Positions 1 through 6,638 of a stretch of 25,118 nt of DNA are shown here, one piece after another. Below the pieces are notes generated by a model. That model searched no databases. It was given only the letters and a program-made list of their open reading frames with translations, and was not told the origin of the DNA. How positions within the stretch are numbered: the first letter of the stretch is position 1; every line of letters starts with the position of its first letter. Location: positions 1-25,118 of the forward strand of contig DHIZ01000069.1 in assembly GCA_002404055.1 (NCBI GenBank), written 5' to 3'. The stretch is from Chloroflexi bacterium UBA4733. Its GTDB lineage: Bacteria > Chloroflexota > UBA4733. A program made the position numbers and the translations under genes.

Positions 1-437
1 GTTATTCCGTGACGGCTCCTAAGTTCGTTGATCGTGGGCAGGAAAATCTGAGATCCGCCTCCCCTCCCAATGTCGATCTTGAGTTCCACTTCGCCGTGTG
101 TTTCGTTGAGCACGAGGCGTCGCCGTCCGGACGTTCCGGCTGGCTCCGTCGTCGCAAGCGGAGCCACGGTAAGTGGCCAGTCGCCATAGCGCTGGCGAAG
201 GTTGCTGATGGCATTGCGGATATCCCGAACGGGCACGCGACGGTCGATCAACTCATGCACAATCATCGCTTCAGCGATGTCCTGGAAGCTGTACACGCGG
301 GGCGCACTGGCGCTACGTGAGGAACGAATGTAGCCGTGGCGCGCCCACTGCCCGATGCGCTCGCTAGACACTCCGGCGAGTTGCCCTACCTCGTCGGGCA
401 GGTACCAGCCGCGAGGGTCCGTAGCCTCGGCGTTCAT
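1..437 (-). CDS. MerR-type HTH regulator with DUF433-like region, 3' end outside window
   Basis: The first 145 codons are visible and the gene runs off the left edge. Residues about 10-75 form a MerR-like winged helix: 'YLPDEVGQLAGVSSERIGQW' is the helix-turn-helix and is followed by 'RVYSFQDIAEAMIVHELI'. This opening is typical of Chloroflexota proteins that carry a MerR HTH before a DUF433 antitoxin-like domain, which would lie mostly outside the window. A cytoplasmic DNA-binding role is inferred from the HTH. The start is the ATG at 437 because AAGGAGG (442-448) sits 4 bases upstream; an ATG at 441 is in another frame. DUF433 genes are often followed by a PIN-like DUF5615 toxin, so the next gene to the left may be a partner, but it cannot be seen. 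A promoter and a dyad lie just upstream. Confidence 0.75.
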   Translation of the reverse strand, partial: MNAEATDPRGWYLPDEVGQLAGVSSERIGQWARHGYIRSSRSASAPRVYSFQDIAEAMIVHELIDRRVPVRDIRNAISNLRQRYGDWPLTVAPLATTEPAGTSGRRRLVLNETHGEVELKIDIGRGGGSQIFLPTINELRSRHGI

Positions 438-451
438 TCATCCTCCTTGCA

Positions 452-465
452 CCACTGGTCAGTGG
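452..465. promoter_or_regulatory. dyad between promoter and start codon, possible operator
   Basis: CCACTG-GT-CAGTGG is a perfect 6+2+6 inverted repeat. It lies between the predicted transcription start (about 470) and the ribosome binding site (442-448) of the MerR-type gene. That is a natural position for an autoregulatory operator, although a 14-base dyad can occur by chance. Confidence 0.3.
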
Positions 466-476
466 CGGACGAGTCC

Positions 477-505
477 ATTGTAGTGCTAGCCTGTCCTGGA
501 AGCAA
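477..505 (-). promoter_or_regulatory. sigma70-type promoter for the MerR/DUF433 gene
   Basis: Read on the minus strand, TTGCTT (500-505) and TACAAT (477-482) are separated by exactly 17 bases. Transcription would begin near 470, giving a leader of about 33 bases before the ATG at 437. The match to consensus is good, but this is sequence inspection only. Confidence 0.5.
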
Positions 506-651
506 ACAGCGAGGCAGCACCGCGACTGGTGGCGCGAACGCGCGACGCCACCTACGACGAGACGGTCGGGCGGGGCCACAATGCCGTCAGTGGTATGCTT
601 TCCACGGGAATGATGCGTGCTGGTAGGCTGTCGAATCGTTTCCTCGCCATG

Positions 652-666
652 CACCTGGTGCAGGTG
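652..666. repeat. short hairpin in the 450-726 noncoding stretch
   Basis: CACCTG-GTG-CAGGTG is a perfect 6-base stem with a 3-base loop, about 60 bases upstream of the small ORF at 727. No convincing gene was seen in 450-726 on either strand: the open frames there have no ribosome binding site and no recognisable protein. The hairpin could be a leader structure or chance. Confidence 0.25.
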
Positions 667-726
667 AGGGGTTCGCGCCGCGTCGGGTCCACCACTCCCA
701 GCGGAACGATCTGAACGGAGTAGCCG

Positions 727-870
727 ATGCGCTGGTTCTATCGAATGCTGCACTTCTTTTACCTGGGCCGGGCAATCAGCCGGGGTCCCCGTTACTTTGC
801 AGGGTACGAGGTTCGCCGCCAGACGCGCAAAGCCGTCTATCGCGCCACCCGGAGCCGCCGCCGCTTTTAG
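727..870 (+). CDS. 47-residue basic small protein
   Basis: The frame starts MRWFYRMLHFFYLGRAISRG and ends with an arginine-rich tail (…YRATRSRRRF). A good ribosome binding site, CGGAG, lies 6 bases before the ATG. The N-terminal 17 residues are aromatic and amphipathic; the rest is strongly basic, with roughly 14 Arg or Lys in 47 residues and almost no acidic residues. That composition fits a small membrane- or nucleic-acid-associated protein, but I do not recognise a family. It points toward the plsC 3' end, so the two genes converge with a 28-base gap. It may be a real conserved small protein or a chance frame; the ribosome binding site and biased composition favour real. Confidence 0.5.
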   Translation: MRWFYRMLHFFYLGRAISRGPRYFAGYEVRRQTRKAVYRATRSRRRF

Positions 871-898
871 GGGTTCGCTGTCGGCTACGCCCCATCGT

Positions 899-1582
899 TC
901 AGCGCAGGCGTTGCTGCTGCGCCGGCAGGAGGTCTTCAATCCGCCGCATGATCTCCGCAATGCTCTCACTTCGCGACAGGCCCGGTGGCAAGGTGAACGG
1001 ACGCCCCATCCGTATCCGGAGCGTTTTACGATGAAGGAGCAGTGCCAGGAAACCTGCCTCGGTACCGGCGATCGCCATGGGGACCAAAGGCGTGCCTGCC
1101 CTGCGGGCAACCAGCACGGTGCCTTCCTTGCCCTCTTGCAAGCGTCCCGTGTCGCTGCGATGGCCCTCTGGGAAGATCCAGACTTTCTCCTGTCTGGCGA
1201 AGCTAATGATCTCCTCTATCGCCCGGCGATCAGCGCTACCGCGGTGGACTTCCACGGCCTGTATGCCGCGCAGGACGGCGCCAATGAGCGGAATCTGGAA
1301 CAACTCCGTCTTCGCCAGCCCGTGGACGTGTTCACCGAAGGCGATGGCGTAGCGACCAGCCAGGGGGATATCGAGGTAGTGCAGATGGTTGGAGACGATG
1401 ATGCAGGGCGCTGTCGGGCGATCCCCCGCGACGTCGGTCCGCATCAAGCGGGTGAGCAGCCAGGCCGTCGCCCAGATGACCTGTTGCACCCAACGGCGAT
1501 AGGCGGTCGGGGGCGCAATAATGCGGTTGACGCGGCGCGGTATGCGATCAGAAGGTTGTTTCATGTGGAAAGACGATACCAC
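899..1582 (-). CDS. plsC: PlsC-type 1-acyl-glycerol-3-phosphate acyltransferase
   Basis: Members of this family move an acyl chain from acyl-ACP or acyl-CoA to lysophosphatidic acid, making phosphatidic acid at the inner membrane. The catalytic HX4D motif is present as NHLHYLD (about residues 65-71), and the glycerophosphate-binding block appears as FPEGHRSDTGRL, close to the usual FPEGTRS. The length of 227 residues is normal. The N-terminal region (residues about 27-45, 'AYRRWVQQVIWATAWLLTRL') is a likely membrane-associated helix. The GTG at 1582 opens the frame; an ATG at 1564 is an equally good start, since neither has a clear ribosome binding site. The substrate could be another lysolipid, because PlsC paralogues vary. 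No lipid genes lie nearby. Confidence 0.85.
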   Translation of the reverse strand: MVSSFHMKQPSDRIPRRVNRIIAPPTAYRRWVQQVIWATAWLLTRLMRTDVAGDRPTAPCIIVSNHLHYLDIPLAGRYAIAFGEHVHGLAKTELFQIPLIGAVLRGIQAVEVHRGSADRRAIEEIISFARQEKVWIFPEGHRSDTGRLQEGKEGTVLVARRAGTPLVPMAIAGTEAGFLALLLHRKTLRIRMGRPFTLPPGLSRSESIAEIMRRIEDLLPAQQQRLR

Positions 1583-1625
1583 GGGGGCGTCCGCACGACA
1601 GTACGCCGGTTATGGGGCGACCGGC

Positions 1626-1631
1626 TACAAT
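1626..1631 (+). promoter_or_regulatory. -10 element ahead of the SRPBCC gene
   Basis: TACAAT lies 19 bases before the ATG at 1651, which would give a leader of about a dozen bases containing the GGAGGA ribosome binding site. No convincing -35 hexamer is seen 16-18 bases upstream, so this is tentative. Confidence 0.3.
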
Positions 1632-1650
1632 CGTCTGCGGAGGAACACCA

Positions 1651-2046
1651 ATGGCCCAACTACATGCAGAGGCGCAGCAACAGATCGACCGACCGGTCGA
1701 CGACCTCTATGCGATCATCACGGACTACGCAGGGCGGCGCCGACGTATCATGCCGCCCGCCTATCATGACTTCGCCGTCGAGGCTGGCGCTGGCGGGGCA
1801 GCCACCGTTGTACGCTGGGTCCTGCACGTCGGCAGACACCGGCGGCCCTACGAGATGCAGGTAACGGAGACTCCTGCGGATCACCGATTGGTAGAGCACG
1901 ACCGTGGCTCGTCGTTCAGCACGGAATGGCACGTCACCGCCGTCGACGGTGCGAGCCGTGTGGCGATTGCAAGCAGTTGGCAGCAACGCAGCCGTGGCTT
2001 CCCGGCGCTGTTCGAGCGGCTGTTCGCGCCGCGTTCTCTGGCGTGA
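1651..2046 (+). CDS. SRPBCC (START-like) family protein, apparently cut by a premature stop
   Basis: The product resembles polyketide-cyclase/dehydrase-type SRPBCC proteins: an N-terminal strand 'LHAEAQQQIDRPVDDLYAII', a mid-region 'IMPPAYHDFAVE', and late 'FSTEWHVTAVDGASRVAIAS'. These fold into a helix-grip cavity that binds small hydrophobic ligands; the ligand here is unknown. The start at 1651 is chosen for CGGAGGA 4 bases upstream; an earlier in-frame start at 1612 lacks one. The frame ends at TGA (2044-2046) just after 'LFERLFAPRSLA'. The same frame continues for 18 codons ('LHAETLRMLAVEAAAPPA') to TAG at 2101. That continuation looks like the amphipathic C-terminal helix expected in this fold, so the TGA is probably a recent nonsense change, with CGA to TGA the simplest route. 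Confidence 0.7.
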   Translation: MAQLHAEAQQQIDRPVDDLYAIITDYAGRRRRIMPPAYHDFAVEAGAGGAATVVRWVLHVGRHRRPYEMQVTETPADHRLVEHDRGSSFSTEWHVTAVDGASRVAIASSWQQRSRGFPALFERLFAPRSLA

Positions 2047-2100
2047 TTGCACGCCGAAACGTTGCGCATGCTGGCGGTCGAGGCCGCCGCTCCGCCGGCA

Positions 2101-2122
2101 TAGGCCCGGCGCGCCGGGCCTA
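2101..2122. terminator. 22-base perfect palindrome, likely hairpin terminator
   Basis: A perfect 11+11 palindrome (core GGCCCGGCGCGCCGGGCC) begins on the TAG that closes the extended SRPBCC frame. The stem is very GC-rich but is not followed by a T-run, so it would be an unconventional terminator. It may alternatively be a regulatory site for the yebC promoter directly downstream. Confidence 0.4.
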
Positions 2123-2127
2123 CCCGC

Positions 2128-2133
2128 TATACT
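2128..2133 (+). promoter_or_regulatory. -10 element upstream of yebC
   Basis: TATACT lies about 77 bases before the yebC start. The matching -35 position falls inside the GC-rich palindrome and has no consensus hexamer, so either the promoter is activator-dependent or the call is wrong. Confidence 0.3.
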
Positions 2134-2209
2134 CACCTGCACAGACCGCGCGGTATCGCCACACGCCCAAGACACGGCGTGGCAAGCTCCAAAGAAAGGA
2201 CACGAGGAC

Positions 2210-2962
2210 GTGAGCGGACACTCCAAATGGTCGCAGATCAAGCGCCAGAAGGGCGTCAACGACGCGCGGCGCGGCCAGCTCTTCACCAAGCTGGGCCGCG
2301 AGATTAGCGTCGCTGCCCGCGAAGGCGGCGCCGATACCGATGGCAACTTTCGGTTGCGTCTGGCGGTGCAGCACGCGCGAGCGAGCAACATGCCCATCGA
2401 TAACATCGACCGTGCCATCAAGCGCGGCGCCGGCGGCGCCGAGGGCGGCGCCAACTACGAGGAAATTACCTACGAGGGCTACGGTCCCGGCGGCACCGCG
2501 CTTATGGTTCGGGCGCTGACCGATAATCGCAACCGAACCGCTTCGGACATCCGCAGCGTCTTCACGCGCGGTGGCGGCAACCTGGGTGAAAGCGGCTGTG
2601 TGGCCTGGATCTTCGACGCCAAAGGGCAGATCACCGTGCCCCTCGACTCGAAGGACCCCGACGAAGCACAACTGGAGGCTATCGACGCCGGCGCCGACGA
2701 CGTGGTGCAGGATGACGATGTGCTGGTCGTCTATACGGAACCGAACAGCCTCGAGGCGGTGCGGCGCGGCCTGGAAGCGAAGGGCATCTCCGTCGCTGAC
2801 GCCGAACAGACGCTGGTGCCCAAGACCCAGGTCGAGCTCGATGATCGCACTGCGGAGCAGGTCCTGCGCCTCGTTGACCGGCTGGAAGAGCTGGACGACG
2901 TGCAGGCTGTCTACTCCAACTCGATCATTCCCGATGCGGTGGCCGAAAAGATGGCCGGGTGA
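2210..2962 (+). CDS. yebC: YebC/PmpR family protein
   Basis: This cytoplasmic family is annotated as a transcriptional regulator and, more recently, as a ribosome-associated factor that helps translate proline-rich stretches. The family signature opens the protein: 'SGHSKWSQIKRQKGVNDARR', then 'LAVQHARASNMPIDNIDRAI', 'YEGYGPGGTALMV' and 'TDNRNRTASDIRSVFTRGGG'. The length of 250 residues is typical. The GTG at 2210 is chosen because the family motif begins one residue later and AAGGA lies 9 bases upstream; the longer open frame upstream overlaps the SRPBCC gene and is not protein-like. Its stop overlaps the ruvC GTG by 4 bases, the classic yebC-ruvC-ruvA arrangement, implying one transcript with translational coupling. 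Confidence 0.95.
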   Translation: MSGHSKWSQIKRQKGVNDARRGQLFTKLGREISVAAREGGADTDGNFRLRLAVQHARASNMPIDNIDRAIKRGAGGAEGGANYEEITYEGYGPGGTALMVRALTDNRNRTASDIRSVFTRGGGNLGESGCVAWIFDAKGQITVPLDSKDPDEAQLEAIDAGADDVVQDDDVLVVYTEPNSLEAVRRGLEAKGISVADAEQTLVPKTQVELDDRTAEQVLRLVDRLEELDDVQAVYSNSIIPDAVAEKMAG

Positions 2963-3468
2963 CTGGTGGACCTGTGCGCGTGCTTGGCATTGATCCCGGC
3001 TCGGCTCGCATGGGCTACGGCGTGGTCGACGTGGTCGGCAACGACCTGACGACGGTGACATTTGGCTGCATCGAGACATCGCCCGATTGGAGCGCAGCCG
3101 AACGCTTGCATCTCCTGCATCAGGACCTGACCGTGCTGCTGGAGCGATTTGCCCCGCAGGAAGTCGCCATTGAGGAGCTCTTCTTTGCCAAGAACGCTCG
3201 CACGGCCATCAGCGTGGCGCAGGCGCGCGGCGTGGCGCTGCTGGCCGCCGCCCAGTTCGGTTGCCGCATTGCCGAGTACACGCCGCTGCAGGTAAAGGTC
3301 GGGGTGGTCGGTTACGGCAGGGCCGAAAAGTCGCAGGTGCAGCGTATGGTGACGTTGTTGCTCCACCTCTCTGAGCCACCCAAACCGGACGACACTGCCG
3401 ACGCCTTGGCCGTGGCGATTTGCCACTGCTACCGGCGGCAGCCGCCGGCTGCGGGGACCCCATCATGA
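2959..3468 (+). CDS. ruvC: Holliday junction resolvase RuvC
   Basis: RuvC is a dimeric endonuclease that cuts Holliday junctions symmetrically in recombinational repair, acting with RuvAB. The RNase H-fold acidic residues are visible: D12 in 'VLGIDPGSARMGYG', E72 in 'AIEELFFAKN', and D145 and D148 in 'DDTADALAVAI', corresponding to the D-E-D-D set of the E. coli enzyme. The 169-residue length is standard. The GTG start at 2959 overlaps the yebC stop (GTGA), and the gene's own stop overlaps the ruvA start (ATGA), so the three are probably translationally coupled. Minor alternative starts exist, such as a GTG a few codons in, but the overlap supports this one. Confidence 0.95.
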   Translation: MTGGPVRVLGIDPGSARMGYGVVDVVGNDLTTVTFGCIETSPDWSAAERLHLLHQDLTVLLERFAPQEVAIEELFFAKNARTAISVAQARGVALLAAAQFGCRIAEYTPLQVKVGVVGYGRAEKSQVQRMVTLLLHLSEPPKPDDTADALAVAICHCYRRQPPAAGTPS

Positions 3469-4046
3469 TCGTCGGCCTGCGCGGCACGGTTCGCCGAGTT
3501 GGTCTGGACCATGCGGTGGTCGGCGTCGGCGGCTTCGATCTGAAGGTCGCTATGCCTTTGACTGTCGTGCGGGCGATGCCGGCGCAAGGCGCTGAGGTAC
3601 ACCTGCTCACGTTCCTCTACATCCACGAGGACGTGATGGCGCTGTACGGCTTCAACAAGGACGATGAACTGTTCATGTTTGAGGCACTGCTGACGGTGCA
3701 GGGTGTTGGACCCAAGGTGGCCCTGGCGCTGCTGTCGGCAATCCCAGCATCCGACCTGCGCTCGAAGTTGGCCGCCGGTGACGAGAATGCCTTGATTCGC
3801 GTGCCCGGCATCGGCAAGCGAACCGCTGCCCGGCTGATCCTGGAGTTGAAGGATCGAATGGGTACGCCAGGTGCAGGCCAGCCGGCGGGCGTCTCGATGG
3901 ACGACGAACTGGTGGAGGCCCTGATTGGCTGGGGCTACCGCCGTCCCGATGCCGAACGGGTGTTGGGTCTGCCGGAGATCGCCGCCGTGCCCGATCCCGG
4001 TAGTCGCCTGGCGGCGGCCGCAGCCCGGTTGATGAAGCGCGAGTGA
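3465..4046 (+). CDS. ruvA: Holliday junction branch migration protein RuvA
   Basis: RuvA binds the four-way junction as a tetramer and loads the RuvB motor. The sequence has the N-terminal OB-fold ('MIVGLRGTVRRVGLDHAVV'), two helix-hairpin-helix motifs ('VQGVGPKVALALLSAI' near residues 70-85 and 'VPGIGKRTAARLILEL' near 105-120), and a C-terminal UBA-like domain III ('ELVEALIGWGYRRPDAERVL') that contacts RuvB. The length of 193 residues is normal. The start at 3465 is the ATG overlapping the ruvC stop; the open frame extends 15 codons upstream inside ruvC but family alignment begins here. ruvB is not next to it; aspS follows after 27 bases. Confidence 0.96.
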   Translation: MIVGLRGTVRRVGLDHAVVGVGGFDLKVAMPLTVVRAMPAQGAEVHLLTFLYIHEDVMALYGFNKDDELFMFEALLTVQGVGPKVALALLSAIPASDLRSKLAAGDENALIRVPGIGKRTAARLILELKDRMGTPGAGQPAGVSMDDELVEALIGWGYRRPDAERVLGLPEIAAVPDPGSRLAAAAARLMKRE

Positions 4047-4073
4047 GACCCGCTCGGAGTGATGGAGGGACAT

Positions 4074-5852
4074 ATGCTGAAGCGAACGACGAATTGCGGC
4101 GCCTTGCGGCTGGATGACGCCGAGCGGACGGTGGTCCTCAACGGTTGGATTCACCGGAGACGCGACCACGGCGGCCTGATCTTCATTGATCTGCGCGACC
4201 GCGAGGGGATGACCCAGATCGTTTTCAACCCGGCTGATTCTCCGGAAGCGCACAGCGTCGCTACCCAGGCCCGCCCCGAATCGGTGCTGGCCGTGCGCGG
4301 GGCAGTGCGTGTCCGGCCGGAGGGCACGCGCAATCCCAACCTGGCCACGGGCGACATCGAGCTGGTCGCCGAGGCGGCCGAGCTGCTCAATGTGGCGCTT
4401 ACCCCGCCGTTTTCCACCAGTGAGGACACTGACCCGGAGGAGGCGGTACGTCTCAAGTATCGCTATCTCGACTTGCGCCGCCCCCGCATGCAACGCAACC
4501 TGATCCTGCGCCATCGGCTCATCAAGCGCATCCGCGACTACCTTGACGCTCTGGGTTTCCTGGAAATCGAGACGCCGATGCTCATCAAGAGCACGCCGGA
4601 GGGGGCGCGCGATTACCTCGTACCCAGCCGCTCGCGTCCCGGCCAGTTCTATGCCCTACCGCAGTCGCCGCAACAGCTCAAGCAATTGTTGATGGTGGCG
4701 GGACTGGACAAATACTTCCAGATTGCCCGCTGCTTCCGGGACGAAGACTTGCGCGCCGACCGCCAACCGGAGTTCACCCAGCTCGATCTAGAAATGTCTT
4801 TCGTCGATGAAGACGACATCATGAAGCTCATTGAGGACCTGCTGATCGTACTGGTGAGCGAGCTTTCGGACCTGCGTATCCGTAAGGCGCCGTTTCCGCG
4901 CCTCAGCTATGCCGACAGCATGAACCGCTACGGCAACGACCGTCCCGACTTGCGCTTCGGCATGCAGTTGGCCGACCTCTCCGAGCTGGCAGCGCGCAGC
5001 GAGTTCGCTGTGTTCCGGGACTCCGTTGTCGCGGGCGGCATGCTCAAAGCCATTTGTGTGCCCGGCTGCGCCGGCTACACGCGCCGGGAACTGGACGAAC
5101 TGACTGCTCGTGCGCGCAGCTATGGGGCGAAGGGTCTTGTCACGATGGCCTTCACGCCGGATGGCTTGCGCTCGCCGGCGGCGAAGTTTCTGCGCGAGGC
5201 AGAGGTCGTCGAGATTGCGGAGCAGACCGGTGCGCGGACCGGTGACCTGGTCCTGCTCGTCGCCGATAGCGCAGAGATGGTCGCTCGTGTGCTCGGCCGT
5301 TTACGCAACGATCTAGGCGAACGCCTGGGCCTGGCAGATCCCAACGAGGTAGCTTTCTGTTGGGTGCGCGAGTTCCCGATGTTTGAGTGGGTTGCCGAGG
5401 AAGGGCGCTACCAGGCGATGCACAACCCCTTCTCGTCGCCGCGCGATACCGATTTTGGGTTGCTCGCCACCGATCCGACGAAAGCGCTGGCCAAACAGTA
5501 CGACGTAATCTGGAACGGGACCGAGGTCGGCGGTGGCAGCGTGCGCATCAACCGGCGGGCGGTGCAAGAGCAGGTGTTTCGCGCCATCGGCCTCTCCGAC
5601 GACCAGATGCAAACACAATTCGGCCACATGCTGGAAGCCTTTGACTATGGCGCACCGCCACACGGCGGCATCGCCCTCGGCCTCGACCGCCTCATCATGC
5701 TGCTTGCCAAAGAAACCAGCATCCGCGAGGTCATCGCCTTCCCCAAGAACCAGAGCGCCGTCGACCCACTGATGGACGCGCCATCACCAGTGGACGCCCA
5801 ACAACTGGCCGACCTGCACCTGCGGGTGGTGGAACCAACCCACACCCCGTAG
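4074..5852 (+). CDS. aspS: aspartyl-tRNA synthetase, non-discriminating signature
   Basis: This class II synthetase charges tRNA(Asp) with aspartate. Domains in order: N-terminal OB-fold anticodon-binding domain (1-105), catalytic core with motif 2 '[20 protein letters not shown]' (about 218-237), a bacterial GAD insertion (about 290-420), and motif 3 '[12 protein letters not shown]' near the C-terminus. The 592 residues fit the bacterial type. H32 in 'RRRDHGGL' and G84 in 'RPEGTRNPN' match the residues linked to relaxed anticodon recognition in the Pseudomonas enzyme (His31/Gly81), where discriminating forms such as E. coli carry Leu and Lys. I infer that it also charges tRNA(Asn), relying on GatCAB elsewhere in the genome. 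The ATG at 4074 is chosen for GGAGGG 5 bases upstream; GTG 4059 and ATG 4062 are in-frame alternatives. Confidence 0.96.
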   Translation: MLKRTTNCGALRLDDAERTVVLNGWIHRRRDHGGLIFIDLRDREGMTQIVFNPADSPEAHSVATQARPESVLAVRGAVRVRPEGTRNPNLATGDIELVAEAAELLNVALTPPFSTSEDTDPEEAVRLKYRYLDLRRPRMQRNLILRHRLIKRIRDYLDALGFLEIETPMLIKSTPEGARDYLVPSRSRPGQFYALPQSPQQLKQLLMVAGLDKYFQIARCFRDEDLRADRQPEFTQLDLEMSFVDEDDIMKLIEDLLIVLVSELSDLRIRKAPFPRLSYADSMNRYGNDRPDLRFGMQLADLSELAARSEFAVFRDSVVAGGMLKAICVPGCAGYTRRELDELTARARSYGAKGLVTMAFTPDGLRSPAAKFLREAEVVEIAEQTGARTGDLVLLVADSAEMVARVLGRLRNDLGERLGLADPNEVAFCWVREFPMFEWVAEEGRYQAMHNPFSSPRDTDFGLLATDPTKALAKQYDVIWNGTEVGGGSVRINRRAVQEQVFRAIGLSDDQMQTQFGHMLEAFDYGAPPHGGIALGLDRLIMLLAKETSIREVIAFPKNQSAVDPLMDAPSPVDAQQLADLHLRVVEPTHTP

Positions 5853-5882
5853 ACCGGGGCGGTCCTTGTGGCCGCCCCGGTC
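5852..5882. terminator. strong GC hairpin between convergent aspS and KGG gene
   Basis: The 11-base arms GACCGGGGCGG (5852-5862) and CCGCCCCGGTC (5872-5882) are perfectly complementary around a 9-base loop. The hairpin begins on the last base of the aspS stop. There is no T-run on either strand, so it is probably a hairpin-only or factor-assisted bidirectional terminator. Confidence 0.5.
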
Positions 5883-5915
5883 CGGTTGCACTCAACGATC
5901 GGTTGTCGCAAGCAA

Positions 5916-6173
5916 TCAGGGCTTGCGGCCGCGCTCTCCGCCCTTTTTGCCGATGCGGGAATAGAACTCCGGTCCGTGGCGTTCCATCGTCGCCTCGCCG
6001 CCCTTGCGGCCGATCATGGCGTAGAACTCGGGGCCGCGGCCCAGCTTGACGGCTTCGCCGCCCTTCTTGCCGATCTCCGAGTAGAACTTCGGTCCGTACT
6101 TCTCCTTGACCGCCTGGCCGCCGTGGCGAGCCTGTGGCGTCCCTGGCTGCGGTCCTCGCTTCTCGTCTGCCAT
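5916..6173 (-). CDS. KGG-repeat stress-type hydrophilic protein
   Basis: This 85-residue, glycine- and lysine-rich protein contains three near-identical units of the stress-induced KGG repeat family: 'YGPKFYSEIGKKGGEAV', 'RGPEFYAMIGRKGGEAT' and 'HGPEFYSRIGKKGGERG', with a degenerate 'TPQARHGGQAVKEK' before them. Relatives include Bacillus GsiB and fungal Con-10, induced by starvation, desiccation or general stress. They are soluble, probably disordered proteins related in behaviour to LEA proteins; the molecular role is not established. The ATG at 6173 has AAGGAG 8 bases upstream. It stands alone with its own promoter and converges on aspS. The repeat structure makes the opposite strand open as well; that strand is a shadow. 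Confidence 0.88.
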   Translation of the reverse strand: MADEKRGPQPGTPQARHGGQAVKEKYGPKFYSEIGKKGGEAVKLGRGPEFYAMIGRKGGEATMERHGPEFYSRIGKKGGERGRKP

Positions 6174-6258
6174 GTCCTGACTCCTTCGCTACACTAGACT
6201 TCGCCCCACCGGATCACCCGGCACGGCGGCCATCCTGGCAACCGGCGATGTCTTCCTT

Positions 6259-6287
6259 AGTATAACAGCACTGCCTGCCAGGTTCCA
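6259..6287 (-). promoter_or_regulatory. promoter for the KGG protein
   Basis: On the minus strand, TATACT (6259-6264) has TGGAAC (6282-6287) 17 bases upstream. The -10 is good and the -35 weak. Transcription would start near 6252, leaving a leader of about 80 bases. The GGAAC in the -35 resembles ECF-type sites, which would suit a stress gene, but there is no ECF-like -10. Confidence 0.35.
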
Positions 6288-6458
6288 CACGACACCAGCC
6301 GCTGGTATGGTGCTTGCTGCTAGCAAGCGCAATTGGCGTGCCAACTGGGCGGCATCTGGGGGCCAGTCAGGGAGGGTTTCCAAATTCGCCTCCTGCTGTC
6401 CCTGATGCTACGATCAACCCAGGCTGTCCAGGCGAGCCACCCGAGCGCTTGCTATAGA

Positions 6459-6627
6459 GAGGACGAGTTGATACAGCAAACGTTACGCGATCTGGAGACG
6501 CAGGGTGAGATGACGCTGCCCTGGAAAGTCGCCCGCGGGGGCGCATACCAATTGGAGAGGCCATGACCTGGAACGTGTCGTCGTTGCCGTCGAGGCTCTC
6601 AACACGCCGCTGACAGAAATGCGCTGA
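6459..6627 (+). pseudogene. frameshifted remnant of an unidentified gene
   Basis: Two adjoining frames look protein-like and join at about 6564. The first reads EDELIQQTLRDLETQGEM… through 'LPWKVARGGAYQLERP' to TGA at 6564-6566. Shifting by one base gives DLERVVVAVEALNTPLTEMR and a stop at 6625-6627. Both halves are hydrophilic, helix-rich and use mostly G/C third positions, so a single ancestral C-terminus broken by one inserted base is plausible. I do not recognise the family; the first half could be a winged-helix segment. No credible start or upstream part is found in 6288-6458, so only the tail of a gene seems to survive. Chance open frames remain possible. Confidence 0.35.
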
Positions 6628-6638
6628 AAGGAACAACC

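Noticed and set aside
529..714. 61-codon plus-strand frame in the 450-726 gap
   Set aside because: There is no ribosome binding site and the composition is like random GC-rich sequence; its end overlaps the leader of the better-supported small ORF at 727.
364..1110. A 248-codon minus-strand frame starting at the MerR ribosome binding site region
   Set aside because: It crosses the small ORF and plsC and is low in protein-like pattern; the frame one base over gives the MerR-type protein.
5868..6197. Plus-strand protein opposite the KGG gene
   Set aside because: Its periodicity only mirrors the KGG repeats on the other strand, and it lacks a ribosome binding site.
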